A DNA stretch of 64,000 bases, taken from assembly GCF_017742215.1 (NCBI RefSeq), contig NZ_JAGHKP010000004.1:620001-684000 (forward strand), given 5' to 3'. Position numbers and translations under genes: made by a program. A model generated the notes under the pieces. That model had not been told where the DNA came from, did no database searches, and saw only the letters and a program-made list of their open reading frames with translations. Source of the stretch: Chitinophaga chungangae (GTDB taxonomy: Bacteria; Bacteroidota; Bacteroidia; Chitinophagales; Chitinophagaceae). The first letter of the stretch is position 1. The number at the start of each line of letters is the position of its first letter. Of the stretch, positions 36,853 through 44,266 are shown piece after piece.

Positions 36853-37812
36853 CTACACACTTACCTCTTCCCGTCGGAAGTCGCTCGGAGACAATTTATA
36901 ATGATTCGAAAATACTCTTGAAAACCCTGCGGCGCTTTCGTAGCCTACTTCCCAGGCTATCTCATGCACCGGCAGTTCCGTTTTCGCCAGCAGTTTCCTC
37001 GCCCTTTCCAACCGCAGTTCGCGGATGTGATCGGCCAGGTGATGATGAAAGATCTTTTTATAACCGCGCCGCAACTGCGTGGGCTGTATCCCGAAACGGC
37101 TGGCCAGTATCTGTATAGACAATTTTTTATCGATGTTTTGCGTGATATAGTCCTTTACCTTTTTATACGTCGGGTAATCGCGGTGATAAATGCTTGTTTC
37201 CTCTTTGCGGTAAGCCGCTCCCATATCGTCGAGCGTTTTAAACAACAGGTTCAGTAGCAATACCTGGCGTTTCAGTTGCCAGATCTCGCCGCAAAGCTGC
37301 GTTTGCTCCAGCTCGGCCAGCTGCCCGAGATTGTCTTTTTTTATCGTCGCGGGGCGCGGCGCTTCGTAAGGATTGCTGATGCAGTTTTCGTCGAGCTGGC
37401 TGAAAATGCTGGGGCCCAACTGCATCAGCAATAAACGGTTGCGGCCGGCCTCAAGGCGGAAGCTATGCTGATCGGGCTGAAGGCTCAACAGCGCGTATTG
37501 ATTTCCAAGCAACTGCAACGGGCTGTGTTTCCCGGTTTGCAACACCGCATCGCCTTCCAGGTTATAGATCATCACCACCGTGGCCTGCTGCAGATGGACC
37601 GGGATAACGAAAGGCTTGTCCGTATCAAAATCATACAACCAGCAACGCGTGTACTGGTCGGAAAAGTACTGGGCAAATATCTGCCCCGCAGCATGCCGGC
37701 AATGCAAAACACACGCGTCCTGTACAAGGCCTGGTGGCTGGCTGGCTGGAAGTGATCTACTGAACTGGAACGCCGGGCCCAGAAGTATCCCTTCGGTTTG
37801 ATTCAAAGGCAT
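36853..37812 (-). CDS. AraC-family transcriptional regulator
   Basis: 319 aa. The C-terminal 100 residues form the double helix-turn-helix DNA-binding domain (LSIQILASRFGIQPTQLRRGYKKIF and VHEIAWEVGYESAAGFSRVFSNHY), with the conserved SPSDFRRE end. The first 200 residues are a variable sensing domain without recognised ligand motif (LLLMQLGPSIFSQL resembles cupin-type AraC sensors). It is about 190 bp upstream of the MauE-like start on the same strand, so it may control that pair, or act elsewhere. No operator could be assigned. Confidence 0.9.
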   Translation of the reverse strand: MPLNQTEGILLGPAFQFSRSLPASQPPGLVQDACVLHCRHAAGQIFAQYFSDQYTRCWLYDFDTDKPFVIPVHLQQATVVMIYNLEGDAVLQTGKHSPLQLLGNQYALLSLQPDQHSFRLEAGRNRLLLMQLGPSIFSQLDENCISNPYEAPRPATIKKDNLGQLAELEQTQLCGEIWQLKRQVLLLNLLFKTLDDMGAAYRKEETSIYHRDYPTYKKVKDYITQNIDKKLSIQILASRFGIQPTQLRRGYKKIFHHHLADHIRELRLERARKLLAKTELPVHEIAWEVGYESAAGFSRVFSNHYKLSPSDFRREEVSV

Positions 37813-38798
37813 GGAAGCAGGATTAAATGAAAGAATCCGTCTTAGCTAGTCGGAAAAAAAAGATGGGCAGGCAATGGTGAAGCGATGTAAAAACACCGGT
37901 TTTTATATTCTACTGAAACAATACCGCAGAGGGAATTGTTTGGTAGCTGTTTGAAAAGAACATGACCTGTATACCGCTCTCCGGTAGTGCTGGCGTTTCA
38001 ACAACCGCTGAAACGCCGCCTCCTTCGATGCTTGACAGAGAAGATCACCCAAATACCCTGCCGGTCTTTAACCCAACGGCTTCCACAAACTGATGGCTTC
38101 CGTCAACCCGGTCCATCCCCATGGAATTAAAAACAGCTGTACGGAATACGTACGGTGTACCTGGACTATACATGCCCCTTTTACCCCGGATACCGGAAAA
38201 AGTACCCGGGATATTTTCAGCGGACAAGCTATTTCATTTTCTCCGCAAATGCAAATTCATAGGTGTTTCAACCGCCGCCAGGCCCGGAATTTTTTCCACA
38301 TCCCGCCGCCTTCCGGGAACAGGATGGGGATGCCCGGTATAGCCGTGCGCGTTACCCCGGCAGGGAAAGAAAAGATATGTCATAATATTGTCATACAGGA
38401 GGTTGGTTTTACAGCCATGACCGGGATGTTTTAACATGATTCGTCAAAAAGACCGGGCGATTTACGGCGGTCTTTGCGCGGAATATTCAAAGGCGGGGGA
38501 GAAGAGGAAAAGAATGTGTTTTTGTCTGTCACGTTTACATCACTTTTCCACGGAGGGCAATAAGGCCGGCGGCATGGGGCAGTATCTTGCCCGGCAGGCA
38601 GGAAGTTTTTTATTTGTACAAGCTGCTACTCTTTATTGTTTGAACGCACTACCAGTAACGCGTAAACGAAAATCAACCTTTTTACATCGCAGAAAGCAGC
38701 CAATCGGGGTGTATCCGTTCAGGATACGCCCCTTTTAATTTTTGCCGCCCCGGAATACAGAATGTATTACATTTATTGTCTTATAAAACCCTTGAACT
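37813..38798. other. Gene-poor spacer of about 1 kb
   Basis: No open frame here has a convincing start, codon use or family resemblance. Two structured points stand out: a 9-bp inverted repeat GGCGTTTCA / TGAAACGCC at 37992-38017 without a T tract, and a strong terminator at 38706-38736 with no gene before it. Sequence composition is host-like. A decayed gene on the minus strand near 38045-38230 cannot be excluded, but nothing identifiable remains. Confidence 0.5.
38706..38736 (+). terminator. Orphan Rho-independent terminator
   Basis: An 11-bp stem with one G:T pair (GGGGTGTATCC / GGATACGCCCC), 5-nt loop and TTTT tail. There is no supported plus-strand gene in the 890 bp upstream, so it may end a small RNA starting near 38,640, or a leader transcript. 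Confidence 0.65.
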
Positions 38799-39389
38799 AT
38801 GAAGATCAGGACCATTTGCCTGGCATTGCTCGCGGCGTTTTCCTGCACGGCCGCAAAGGCGCAGAAAGTGACGGTGTTTGGCGGAAAGATCGCGGCCATC
38901 AAAGACATAGATACGTTTAACTGCGTGTTCGACTACAGCCGGCTGAACGTGGGCGATATGGGCCGCGAAGCCAATTATGTGAAAAAGAAACGTGCAGACG
39001 CGGAAAAAAGGTCCCTGGGTTCCGCAAACGCCTGGGAAGAAAGCTGGTACAAAGACCGCCACGATTATTACGAGCCGAAATTCCTCGCTGAATTCACCAA
39101 ACAGTCCGAAAAAGCGGCCGGTGCATACCCTGGCGCGCATTACCAGCTGGTGTTTAAATCAAAACTGATCGAACCGGGCGGCACCGTTACCAAAAGAACG
39201 CCCCGGCTCGACGCGGAAGTATGGATCGTGGAAGCCTCCGCGCCCACCAAAGCGCTCGTGAAGTTCCGCATAGACGATGCTCCCGGCAACGGCGCGATCG
39301 GCGACATCCCATCCGGTGCGAGAATAGGCGAGGCCTACGCCAAAGCGGGCAAGGAACTGGGCGCATTGATCCTGAAAGAAACGAAATGA
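38799..39389 (+). CDS. Hypothetical exported protein
   Basis: 196 aa with a clean signal peptide (KIRTICLALLAAFSCTAAKAQ). The mature part is soluble, with VTVFGGKIAAIKDIDTFNCVFDYS near the start and a C-terminal region KFRIDDAPGNGAIGDIPSGARIGEAYAKAGKELG that resembles the end of small envelope proteins of the DUF4410 kind, though I cannot claim membership. One cysteine in the mature part. Own promoter region upstream (AT-rich, 38739-38798) and a terminator 22 bp downstream, so a single-gene unit. Function unknown. Confidence 0.7.
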   Translation: MKIRTICLALLAAFSCTAAKAQKVTVFGGKIAAIKDIDTFNCVFDYSRLNVGDMGREANYVKKKRADAEKRSLGSANAWEESWYKDRHDYYEPKFLAEFTKQSEKAAGAYPGAHYQLVFKSKLIEPGGTVTKRTPRLDAEVWIVEASAPTKALVKFRIDDAPGNGAIGDIPSGARIGEAYAKAGKELGALILKETK

Positions 39390-39411
39390 TACATCCGGAA
39401 ATATTTGTCTG

Positions 39412-39445
39412 AAGGCCGCGTCCCCTGTCGGAGCGGCCTTTTTCT
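39412..39445 (+). terminator. Terminator of the exported-protein gene
   Basis: An 8-bp stem AAGGCCGC / GCGGCCTT with a 13-nt loop, then TTTCTTTAT. Confidence 0.75.
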
Positions 39446-39458
39446 TTATATTTATTGT

Positions 39459-40040
39459 ATGAAAAGCATAACGGTTTTTTGCGCGTCGAGCCCGGGGAAT
39501 AGCCCGGTGTATATGGAACAGGCTTACCTGGTAGGGAAAACGCTGGCGCAGAAAGGCATCAGGCTGGTGTACGGCGGCGCCAGAATAGGATTGATGGGAG
39601 CGGTGGCGGATGGCGCGCTGGAAGCGGGCGGGGAAGTGATCGGCGTGCTGCCCGGTTTCCTGCGCTCCAAAGAGATCGCCCATCTCGGCCTCAGCAAACT
39701 GATACTGGTGGAAACGATGCACGAACGCAAAACAAAAATGAACGACCTCTGCGACGGCGTGATCGCGCTGCCGGGAGGGTATGGCACGCTGGAGGAACTG
39801 TTCGAGATGGTTACCTGGGCGCAGCTCGGCCTTCACCGCAAACCGATCGCCGTGCTGAATGTGAACGGGTATTACGACGAGCTGATCAAACTGTTGCAGG
39901 GCATGACCGGCGAAGGATTGCTGAAAGCGGAAAACCAGCGTATGCTGCTGGCCGGCACTGAAATTAACGGGGTGCTGGAGCAGATGGAGGCTTATATTCC
40001 GCCGCTGGTGGGCAAATGGATCACGGAAGACGAAGTATGA
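39459..40040 (+). CDS. LOG-family protein (cytokinin riboside 5'-monophosphate phosphoribohydrolase-like)
   Basis: 193 aa from ATG 39459; a longer frame would include the upstream terminator. Rossmann-type LOG fold with RLVYGGARIGLMG (nucleotide binding) and the hallmark PGGYGTLEELFE (PGGxGTxxE). Such enzymes release the base from a nucleoside monophosphate; in bacteria the natural substrate is usually unclear, and many are annotated as lysine decarboxylase-like by mistake. Converges with the hxlR gene, with one base between the stops. Confidence 0.93.
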   Translation: MKSITVFCASSPGNSPVYMEQAYLVGKTLAQKGIRLVYGGARIGLMGAVADGALEAGGEVIGVLPGFLRSKEIAHLGLSKLILVETMHERKTKMNDLCDGVIALPGGYGTLEELFEMVTWAQLGLHRKPIAVLNVNGYYDELIKLLQGMTGEGLLKAENQRMLLAGTEINGVLEQMEAYIPPLVGKWITEDEV

Positions 40041-40041
40041 C

Positions 40042-40446
40042 CTATTCCGCCACGGCCGGCGCGGGTGCATGCTGCCCCGCATTCTGGCGTAGCTGGCTGC
40101 GGATCTTCTCGCGGTGCATCGTGCCCCATTCCGCCAGGGAATTGATCACGCTGCCCAGCGTATTGCTGTAGTCCGTCAGTTCGTATTCTATGGTAACCGG
40201 GGTGGAAGTGTAGACCTTGCGCAGCACGAACCCGTTCAGTTCCAGTTCTTTCAGCTCATGACTAAGCACTTTGGCCGCAATGCCTTTCACCGTTTTCTGC
40301 AGCTCGTTGAACCGTTTATTGCCCTGGCTGAGCGCCACGATGATCGGCAGCTTCCATTTGCCGTTAAGCACGTACAACGCGTCCTGCACGGCGCTTAAAG
40401 CGGTGCAGGTTTCCCATTCTGCAGAAATTGTTTGTAACTTTAACAT
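40042..40446 (-). CDS. HxlR-family transcriptional regulator
   Basis: 134 aa, winged helix-turn-helix of the HxlR/YodB type: a Cys near the N terminus (WETCTALSAVQDALYVLNGKWKLPIIVALSQG) and the wing region (LSHELKELELNGFVLRKVYTSTPVTIEYELTDYSNTLGSVINSLAEWG). Members with such a cysteine sense quinones, aldehydes or oxidants. Divergent from yceI across a 112-bp spacer with several inverted repeats, so it probably represses yceI, the redoxin-like gene, and itself. The C-terminal tail is alanine/proline-rich. Confidence 0.92.
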   Translation of the reverse strand: MLKLQTISAEWETCTALSAVQDALYVLNGKWKLPIIVALSQGNKRFNELQKTVKGIAAKVLSHELKELELNGFVLRKVYTSTPVTIEYELTDYSNTLGSVINSLAEWGTMHREKIRSQLRQNAGQHAPAPAVAE

Positions 40447-40456
40447 ATATATTGTT

Positions 40457-40530
40457 GTTAGCTAACCTGTAAGTTAGTGCTTACCTTTAGGTAACTACTA
40501 ACCAGGCGTAAGCAAATGTACATAAGTTTG
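40457..40530. promoter_or_regulatory. Divergent hxlR/yceI control region with three inverted repeats
   Basis: Three symmetric elements lie in a row: GTTAGCTAAC (40457-40466), GTAAG-N6-CTTAC (40469-40484) and TTACCT-TT-AGGTAA (40481-40494). A -7-like TAAGTTTG is at 40523-40530 for yceI, without a good TTTG at the usual distance. HxlR dimers bind such repeats, so self-control and control of yceI are likely. Confidence 0.6.
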
Positions 40531-40558
40531 CATTCCTTTTTAAAACCAAACACAAATC

Positions 40559-41125
40559 ATGAAAAAGATCACTTGCTTCGTATTGCTCCTGGCGGCTTCG
40601 CTGAGCACTTTCGCTCAAACCTGGAAGTCGGACAAAGCGCATTCCCAGCTGAAATTCGATATCACGCACATGGGCATTTCCACCATTTCAGGGGAGTTTA
40701 AAGACTTCGCCGCTACGATCACCGCTTCCAAAGCCGATTTCAGCGACGCTGTTTTTACGCTCACCGCCCAGACCGGTTCCATCAGCACCGGCGTTGAAAT
40801 GCGCGACAACCACCTGAAAAGCCCCGACTTTTTCGACGCGGCCACCAACACCACGCTTTCTTTCAAAAGCACTTCGCTTACAAAGACCGGGGAAGGCAAA
40901 TACAAGCTCACCGGCGACCTCACCCTGCACGGCGTTACCAAACCGGTAACCCTCGAACTGTGGTACCGCGGCACCATCGAAAACCCGATGAACAAAAAAC
41001 CTGTTGCAGGTTTCCGCGCCACCGGCACCATCAAACGTTCCGACTTCGGCATCGGCGGTAAATTCGCTCCTCCCATGCTGAGCGAGGAAGTTGCCATCAC
41101 TGCAGACGGTGAATTTGGCCAATAA
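40559..41125 (+). CDS. YceI-family periplasmic lipid-binding protein
   Basis: 188 aa with signal peptide (KKITCFVLLLAASLSTFAQ). YceI lipocalin-like beta barrel: WKSDKAHSQLKFDITHMGISTISGEF at the start, TGSISTGVEMRDNHLKSPDFFDAATNTTLSFKS in the middle, and FKRSDFGIGGKF-type block (TIKRSDFGIGGKFAPPM) near the end. Family members bind isoprenoid or fatty amide chains in the periplasm and are often induced by base or oxidative stress, which fits control by a divergent HxlR. Followed by a strong terminator. Confidence 0.95.
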   Translation: MKKITCFVLLLAASLSTFAQTWKSDKAHSQLKFDITHMGISTISGEFKDFAATITASKADFSDAVFTLTAQTGSISTGVEMRDNHLKSPDFFDAATNTTLSFKSTSLTKTGEGKYKLTGDLTLHGVTKPVTLELWYRGTIENPMNKKPVAGFRATGTIKRSDFGIGGKFAPPMLSEEVAITADGEFGQ

Positions 41126-41152
41126 GGCTGTTTTTATATCGATATAATTTTT

Positions 41153-41180
41153 GAAGCCCGCCACCATGGCGGGCTTCTTA
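41153..41180 (+). terminator. Terminator of yceI
   Basis: A perfect 10-bp stem GAAGCCCGCC / GGCGGGCTTC with a 5-nt loop and TTATTTTA tail. Confidence 0.88.
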
Positions 41181-41240
41181 TTTTACCGCACTTATTTAGA
41201 TAAAGTCTATAGAATTAGTAGGATAATAGAAAGTTCTTCC

Positions 41241-41248
41241 TATATTTG
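41241..41248 (+). promoter_or_regulatory. -7 element before the redoxin-like gene
   Basis: TATATTTG matches the Bacteroidota TAnnTTTG element exactly, 49 bp before the ATG at 41298. The -33 position holds only TTAG (41216-41219), so an activator may be needed. Confidence 0.5.
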
Positions 41249-41297
41249 CATCAGAATAGTCGTGTACAAGTCAAAACCAACCTTAAAAAAGAACTTT

Positions 41298-41933
41298 ATG
41301 CGTACGATTAACCGATATGCAGATTTTCCGCCCCTGAGCTACGACATCCGCCGCACCAAGCCGCAGGACAATACCCCCATCAAACCCATTACCGCCGGTC
41401 ATACCCTGCCGCTGTTCAATCTCCACAAAGAAGATTTTGTGATCCCGTTCCCTTTCCTGGACCGGGAAAACAGCTATATCGTAGGCAGCGAACTGTTGAA
41501 CCAGCCGCTGGTACTGGCGTTTTTTTCCATTCACTGGAACGGGTATGGTGAAAAATATATCCAGCAGTTGCAGGACCTGTATGCGGACGTGCAGGTAATG
41601 GGAGGGCAGCTGCTCGTGGTGTCTGCAGACAACCGTAAGGAGCTGGAAGCGGTGGCCGTGAAACATCAGCTCACTTTCCCGCTCGCGCTCGACCGCAATC
41701 ACCAGATCGCGCGCAGCGCGGGAATTTATGCGGAGACAGACCCGCTCTGGGACCGTCTTTCCGGCTTCGAAGAAAATGCGCCCCTGCCTACGATCTACGT
41801 GATCGGCCAAAGCCAGCGCATCACTTTTGATTTTATCGATCATTATTTCGACCGCAGCATCGATCGCCGCGAGTTATTGTCGGAGGTGTACACCGCCGGC
41901 CAGGCGCAGGCGCTGAGCCGCGCGATCGCGTAA
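41298..41933 (+). CDS. Peroxiredoxin-like protein lacking all cysteines
   Basis: 211 aa from ATG 41298; the upstream in-frame extension is non-coding. Thioredoxin-fold pattern of AhpC/TSA-type redoxins: AGHTLPLFNL, then LVLAFFSIHWNGYGEKYIQQLQ, LLVVSADNRKELEAVAVKHQLTFPLALDRNHQIARSAGIY and LPTIYVIGQSQRI. Where active members have a catalytic cysteine (W-C-P-x-C) this protein has W-N-G-Y-G, and there is no cysteine anywhere. It therefore cannot be a peroxidase of the usual kind; it may bind a partner or ligand. No signal peptide. Shares the yceI/hxlR neighbourhood, but has its own promoter. Confidence 0.8.
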   Translation: MRTINRYADFPPLSYDIRRTKPQDNTPIKPITAGHTLPLFNLHKEDFVIPFPFLDRENSYIVGSELLNQPLVLAFFSIHWNGYGEKYIQQLQDLYADVQVMGGQLLVVSADNRKELEAVAVKHQLTFPLALDRNHQIARSAGIYAETDPLWDRLSGFEENAPLPTIYVIGQSQRITFDFIDHYFDRSIDRRELLSEVYTAGQAQALSRAIA

Positions 41934-41943
41934 CCGAGACCCT

Positions 41944-42420
41944 CTACAAATAAGGCTTCATCTCATCTTCGATCGTTTTGCGAAGGTCCATCAGGCGATG
42001 GGCGTACGCTTCCATGTTTTTATCGTGCCCGGTTTTTGGTATCCATTTGGGAATGGGCACGGTTTTGCCGTGTTCGTCGATCGCCGCGAACACCATGATG
42101 CAATGCGTGGTTTTTTCTTTTGCCTGCTGTTTGGGGCTGCCGGCGTGCACGTGAATGGAAATATGCATGCTGGTGGTGCCCGTGTAAATAATGGAAGCGG
42201 AGATCTCCACCAGGTCGCCGATGGAAATAGGTTTGTAAAAACGGATGCCGCCCACGTACACGGTAACGCAGTATTGCCCGCTCCAGTTGGCCGCGCAGGT
42301 AAAGCCCGCCTGGTCGATCCATTTCATTACGGCGCCGCCGTGCACTTTCCCGCCGAAATTTACGTCAGACGGCTCTGCCAGGAATCGCAGGGTGATGGTG
42401 TGTCGTGAGTTTTCTTCCAT
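41944..42420 (-). CDS. Acyl-CoA thioesterase, hotdog fold
   Basis: 158 aa single hotdog domain of the YciA/ACOT type: NFGGKVHGGAVMKWIDQAGFTCA carries the conserved Asn and Asp used in catalysis, followed by YCVTVYVGGIRFYKPISIGDLVEISASIIYTGTTSM. Cytoplasmic; hydrolyses acyl-CoA to free acid and CoA, substrate range unknown. The C-terminal tail (DLRKTIEDEMKPYL) is helical. It converges with the redoxin-like gene (10 bp between) and is followed upstream by the nuclease gene on the same strand at 40 bp, possibly one transcript. Confidence 0.92.
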   Translation of the reverse strand: MEENSRHTITLRFLAEPSDVNFGGKVHGGAVMKWIDQAGFTCAANWSGQYCVTVYVGGIRFYKPISIGDLVEISASIIYTGTTSMHISIHVHAGSPKQQAKEKTTHCIMVFAAIDEHGKTVPIPKWIPKTGHDKNMEAYAHRLMDLRKTIEDEMKPYL

Positions 42421-42460
42421 CGTTTCTTTTTTAGGTTTTCAATGAAGTAAAATAAAGATC

Positions 42461-42940
42461 TTACCGGCTTGCCGCTTTCCGGTGCTGTTTGCGCCATTCC
42501 CACGGCGCTACGGGGTGCGCGTCGAGCCAGAGGCCTTTGCGGGCGGCTTTTGCGGCAGCCTGCGCGGCCGTCATTTCCTCGCTTTTGCTGTAGAACGTAT
42601 ACTGCCAGGCATAACCCGCCTGCACCAGCTGCATGTTCAGGCTCGAACCGTCCGGCAGGAACACTTCCGCCACCGTTCTGCCATACTGGTCGTGGCTTTC
42701 TTTCCTGGCTTTCACCACTTTTCCGAAACAAAGCCGCGACGTGTACTGCCGCGCCTTTTCACCGAAGGGCTGCCCCTTTTCCGGGCTGTCTACCCCATAA
42801 AGCCTTATCCTGAGCGGCTTCCCGTTCACCAGCATTTCAATCGTATCCCCGTCTTTTACCGCGGTCACTTTCCCGGTATAGGTCTGCGCCCGGGCCATTA
42901 CGCCGGCCAGGGCGAATATGATGATCAACAACGTTCGCAT
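42461..42940 (-). CDS. Secreted thermonuclease-family (SNase) endonuclease
   Basis: 159 aa from ATG 42940, which gives a signal peptide (RTLLIIIFALAGVMARAQ); the longer frame to 42997 runs into the operator for the divergent GH88 gene. OB-fold nuclease: VKDGDTIEMLVNGKPLRIRLYGVDSPEKGQPFGEKAR holds the metal-binding Asp and catalytic Arg, and SHDQYGRTVAEVFLPDG the second half. A calcium-dependent enzyme that cuts DNA and RNA, here exported. Divergent from the GH88 gene at 43052 with about 110 bp between starts. Confidence 0.92.
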   Translation of the reverse strand: MRTLLIIIFALAGVMARAQTYTGKVTAVKDGDTIEMLVNGKPLRIRLYGVDSPEKGQPFGEKARQYTSRLCFGKVVKARKESHDQYGRTVAEVFLPDGSSLNMQLVQAGYAWQYTFYSKSEEMTAAQAAAKAARKGLWLDAHPVAPWEWRKQHRKAASR

Positions 42941-42991
42941 GGCTGCAAGATTAAAAATTTCCTTGGATATTCCCCCTCGTTTATTATTTTT

Positions 42992-43007
42992 ATGCAAACG
43001 TTTGCAT
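42992..43007 (+). promoter_or_regulatory. LacI-type operator before the second GH88 gene
   Basis: ATGCAAACGTTTGCAT, identical over 16 bp to the kduI operator at 3635-3650. Its TTTG (43001-43004) is followed after 19 nt by CACGTTTT (43024-43031), a weak -7 match. The site is 44 bp before the GH88 start, and links this gene pair to the uronate regulon 35 kb away. Confidence 0.75.
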
Positions 43008-43051
43008 CGGCGGACGGACTATTCACGTTTTACAGCTAAATACCGGAAAAA

Positions 43052-44251
43052 ATGAGATCCACTTTTGAAAAATTGACTTCGGCGGTCGTGATGATATTGT
43101 TGCTGCCGCTGCTTTCCACGGCGCAATCCGCCTCCACGAAAAAACAAATGGCCTCCCTGATCGACGAAAACATGCAGTTTGCGGTTAAACAATACCAGGT
43201 ATTGAAAGCCAACACGCCGGCAGACCGTATGCCCCGTTCCTTCGCCCAGGGCCGCTCCATTACTTCCGGCACCGAATGGTGGTGCTCCGGTTTCTACCCC
43301 GGCACGCTCTGGTACCTGTACGAATACACCAAAGACGCGAACGTAAAGGCTGAAGCGGAAAAAAGGCTGGCCCTCCTCGAAAAGGAAAAAAGATACACCG
43401 GCAACCACGACATCGGTTTTATGATCTTCTGCAGCTTTGGCAACGCTTACCGCATCACCGGCGATAAAAAATACAAAGACGTGGTAGACACTGCGGCCGC
43501 TTACCAGATCACCCGCTACCGCCCGTCTATCCACTCCATCCAGTCGTGGAACAAAAGCAAAAACCTCAACTGTCCCGTGATCATCGACAACATGATGAAC
43601 CTTGAGCAGCTGCTTTGGGTGACCCAGCACGGTGGCAGCGGCAAATACAAGGAGATTGCGCTGACCCATGCCAATACCACGCTCAAGAACCATTACCGTC
43701 CCGATCACAGCACTTTCCACATCGTGGATTACAACCTGGACAATGGCGAGATCATCAAAAAAGTAAACGGCCAGGGCGCGCACGATACTTCCGCATGGAG
43801 CCGCGGGCAGGCATGGGGGCTGTACGGCTTTACCATGATGTACCGTTTCACGAAAAACAAAACTTACCTGGAACAGGCTAAAAATATCGCGAACTTCATT
43901 CTCTCCCACCCGAACCTGCCCGCGGACAAGATCCCTTACTGGGACTACAACGCGCCGCAGATCCCCACTTCACGCGACGCTTCCGCCGGCGCCATCGCCG
44001 CTTCCGCACTGCTGGAACTGGGCCAGTACGTAGGCAAAACAGATCGCGCCACGTATGTGGACGCAGCCACCATCATGTTGCAATCGCTTTCCTCCGATGC
44101 CTACCGCGCCAAGCCGGGCGAGAACGGCGGTTTTATCCTGAAAAACAGCGTGGGCAGCTTCCTGGCCAATTCGGAAGTGGACGTGCCGCTTACTTACGCG
44201 GATTATTATTTCCTCGAAGGTTTGCTTCGCTATAAAAAATGGTACCTGTAA
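43052..44251 (+). CDS. Unsaturated glucuronyl hydrolase, GH88 family (second copy)
   Basis: 399 aa with signal peptide ending STAQS; periplasmic. Same family blocks as the gene at 8671: SGFYPGTLWYLYEYTKD, CPVIIDNMMNLEQLLWV with the conserved Asp, SAWSRGQAWGLYGFTMMYRFTKNKTYL, and SEVDVPLTYADYYFLEGLLRYKKW at the end. The two copies are clearly paralogues yet diverged, so they probably handle different unsaturated oligosaccharides. An operator identical to the kduI one precedes it. The DUF2264 gene follows after 15 bp, an evident operon. Confidence 0.9.
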   Translation: MRSTFEKLTSAVVMILLLPLLSTAQSASTKKQMASLIDENMQFAVKQYQVLKANTPADRMPRSFAQGRSITSGTEWWCSGFYPGTLWYLYEYTKDANVKAEAEKRLALLEKEKRYTGNHDIGFMIFCSFGNAYRITGDKKYKDVVDTAAAYQITRYRPSIHSIQSWNKSKNLNCPVIIDNMMNLEQLLWVTQHGGSGKYKEIALTHANTTLKNHYRPDHSTFHIVDYNLDNGEIIKKVNGQGAHDTSAWSRGQAWGLYGFTMMYRFTKNKTYLEQAKNIANFILSHPNLPADKIPYWDYNAPQIPTSRDASAGAIAASALLELGQYVGKTDRATYVDAATIMLQSLSSDAYRAKPGENGGFILKNSVGSFLANSEVDVPLTYADYYFLEGLLRYKKWYL

Positions 44252-44266
44252 ATATTTAGAAAAGTG

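Noticed and set aside
37992..38017. 9-bp inverted repeat GGCGTTTCA / TGAAACGCC as a terminator
   Set aside because: No T tract on either strand and about 180 bp away from the nearest gene; could be a regulatory site but nothing supports a call.
38436..38738. 100-codon plus-strand frame in the 37.8-38.8 kb spacer
   Set aside because: Its stop falls within the terminator, composition is basic and cysteine-rich without family resemblance, and no ribosome-binding context is seen.
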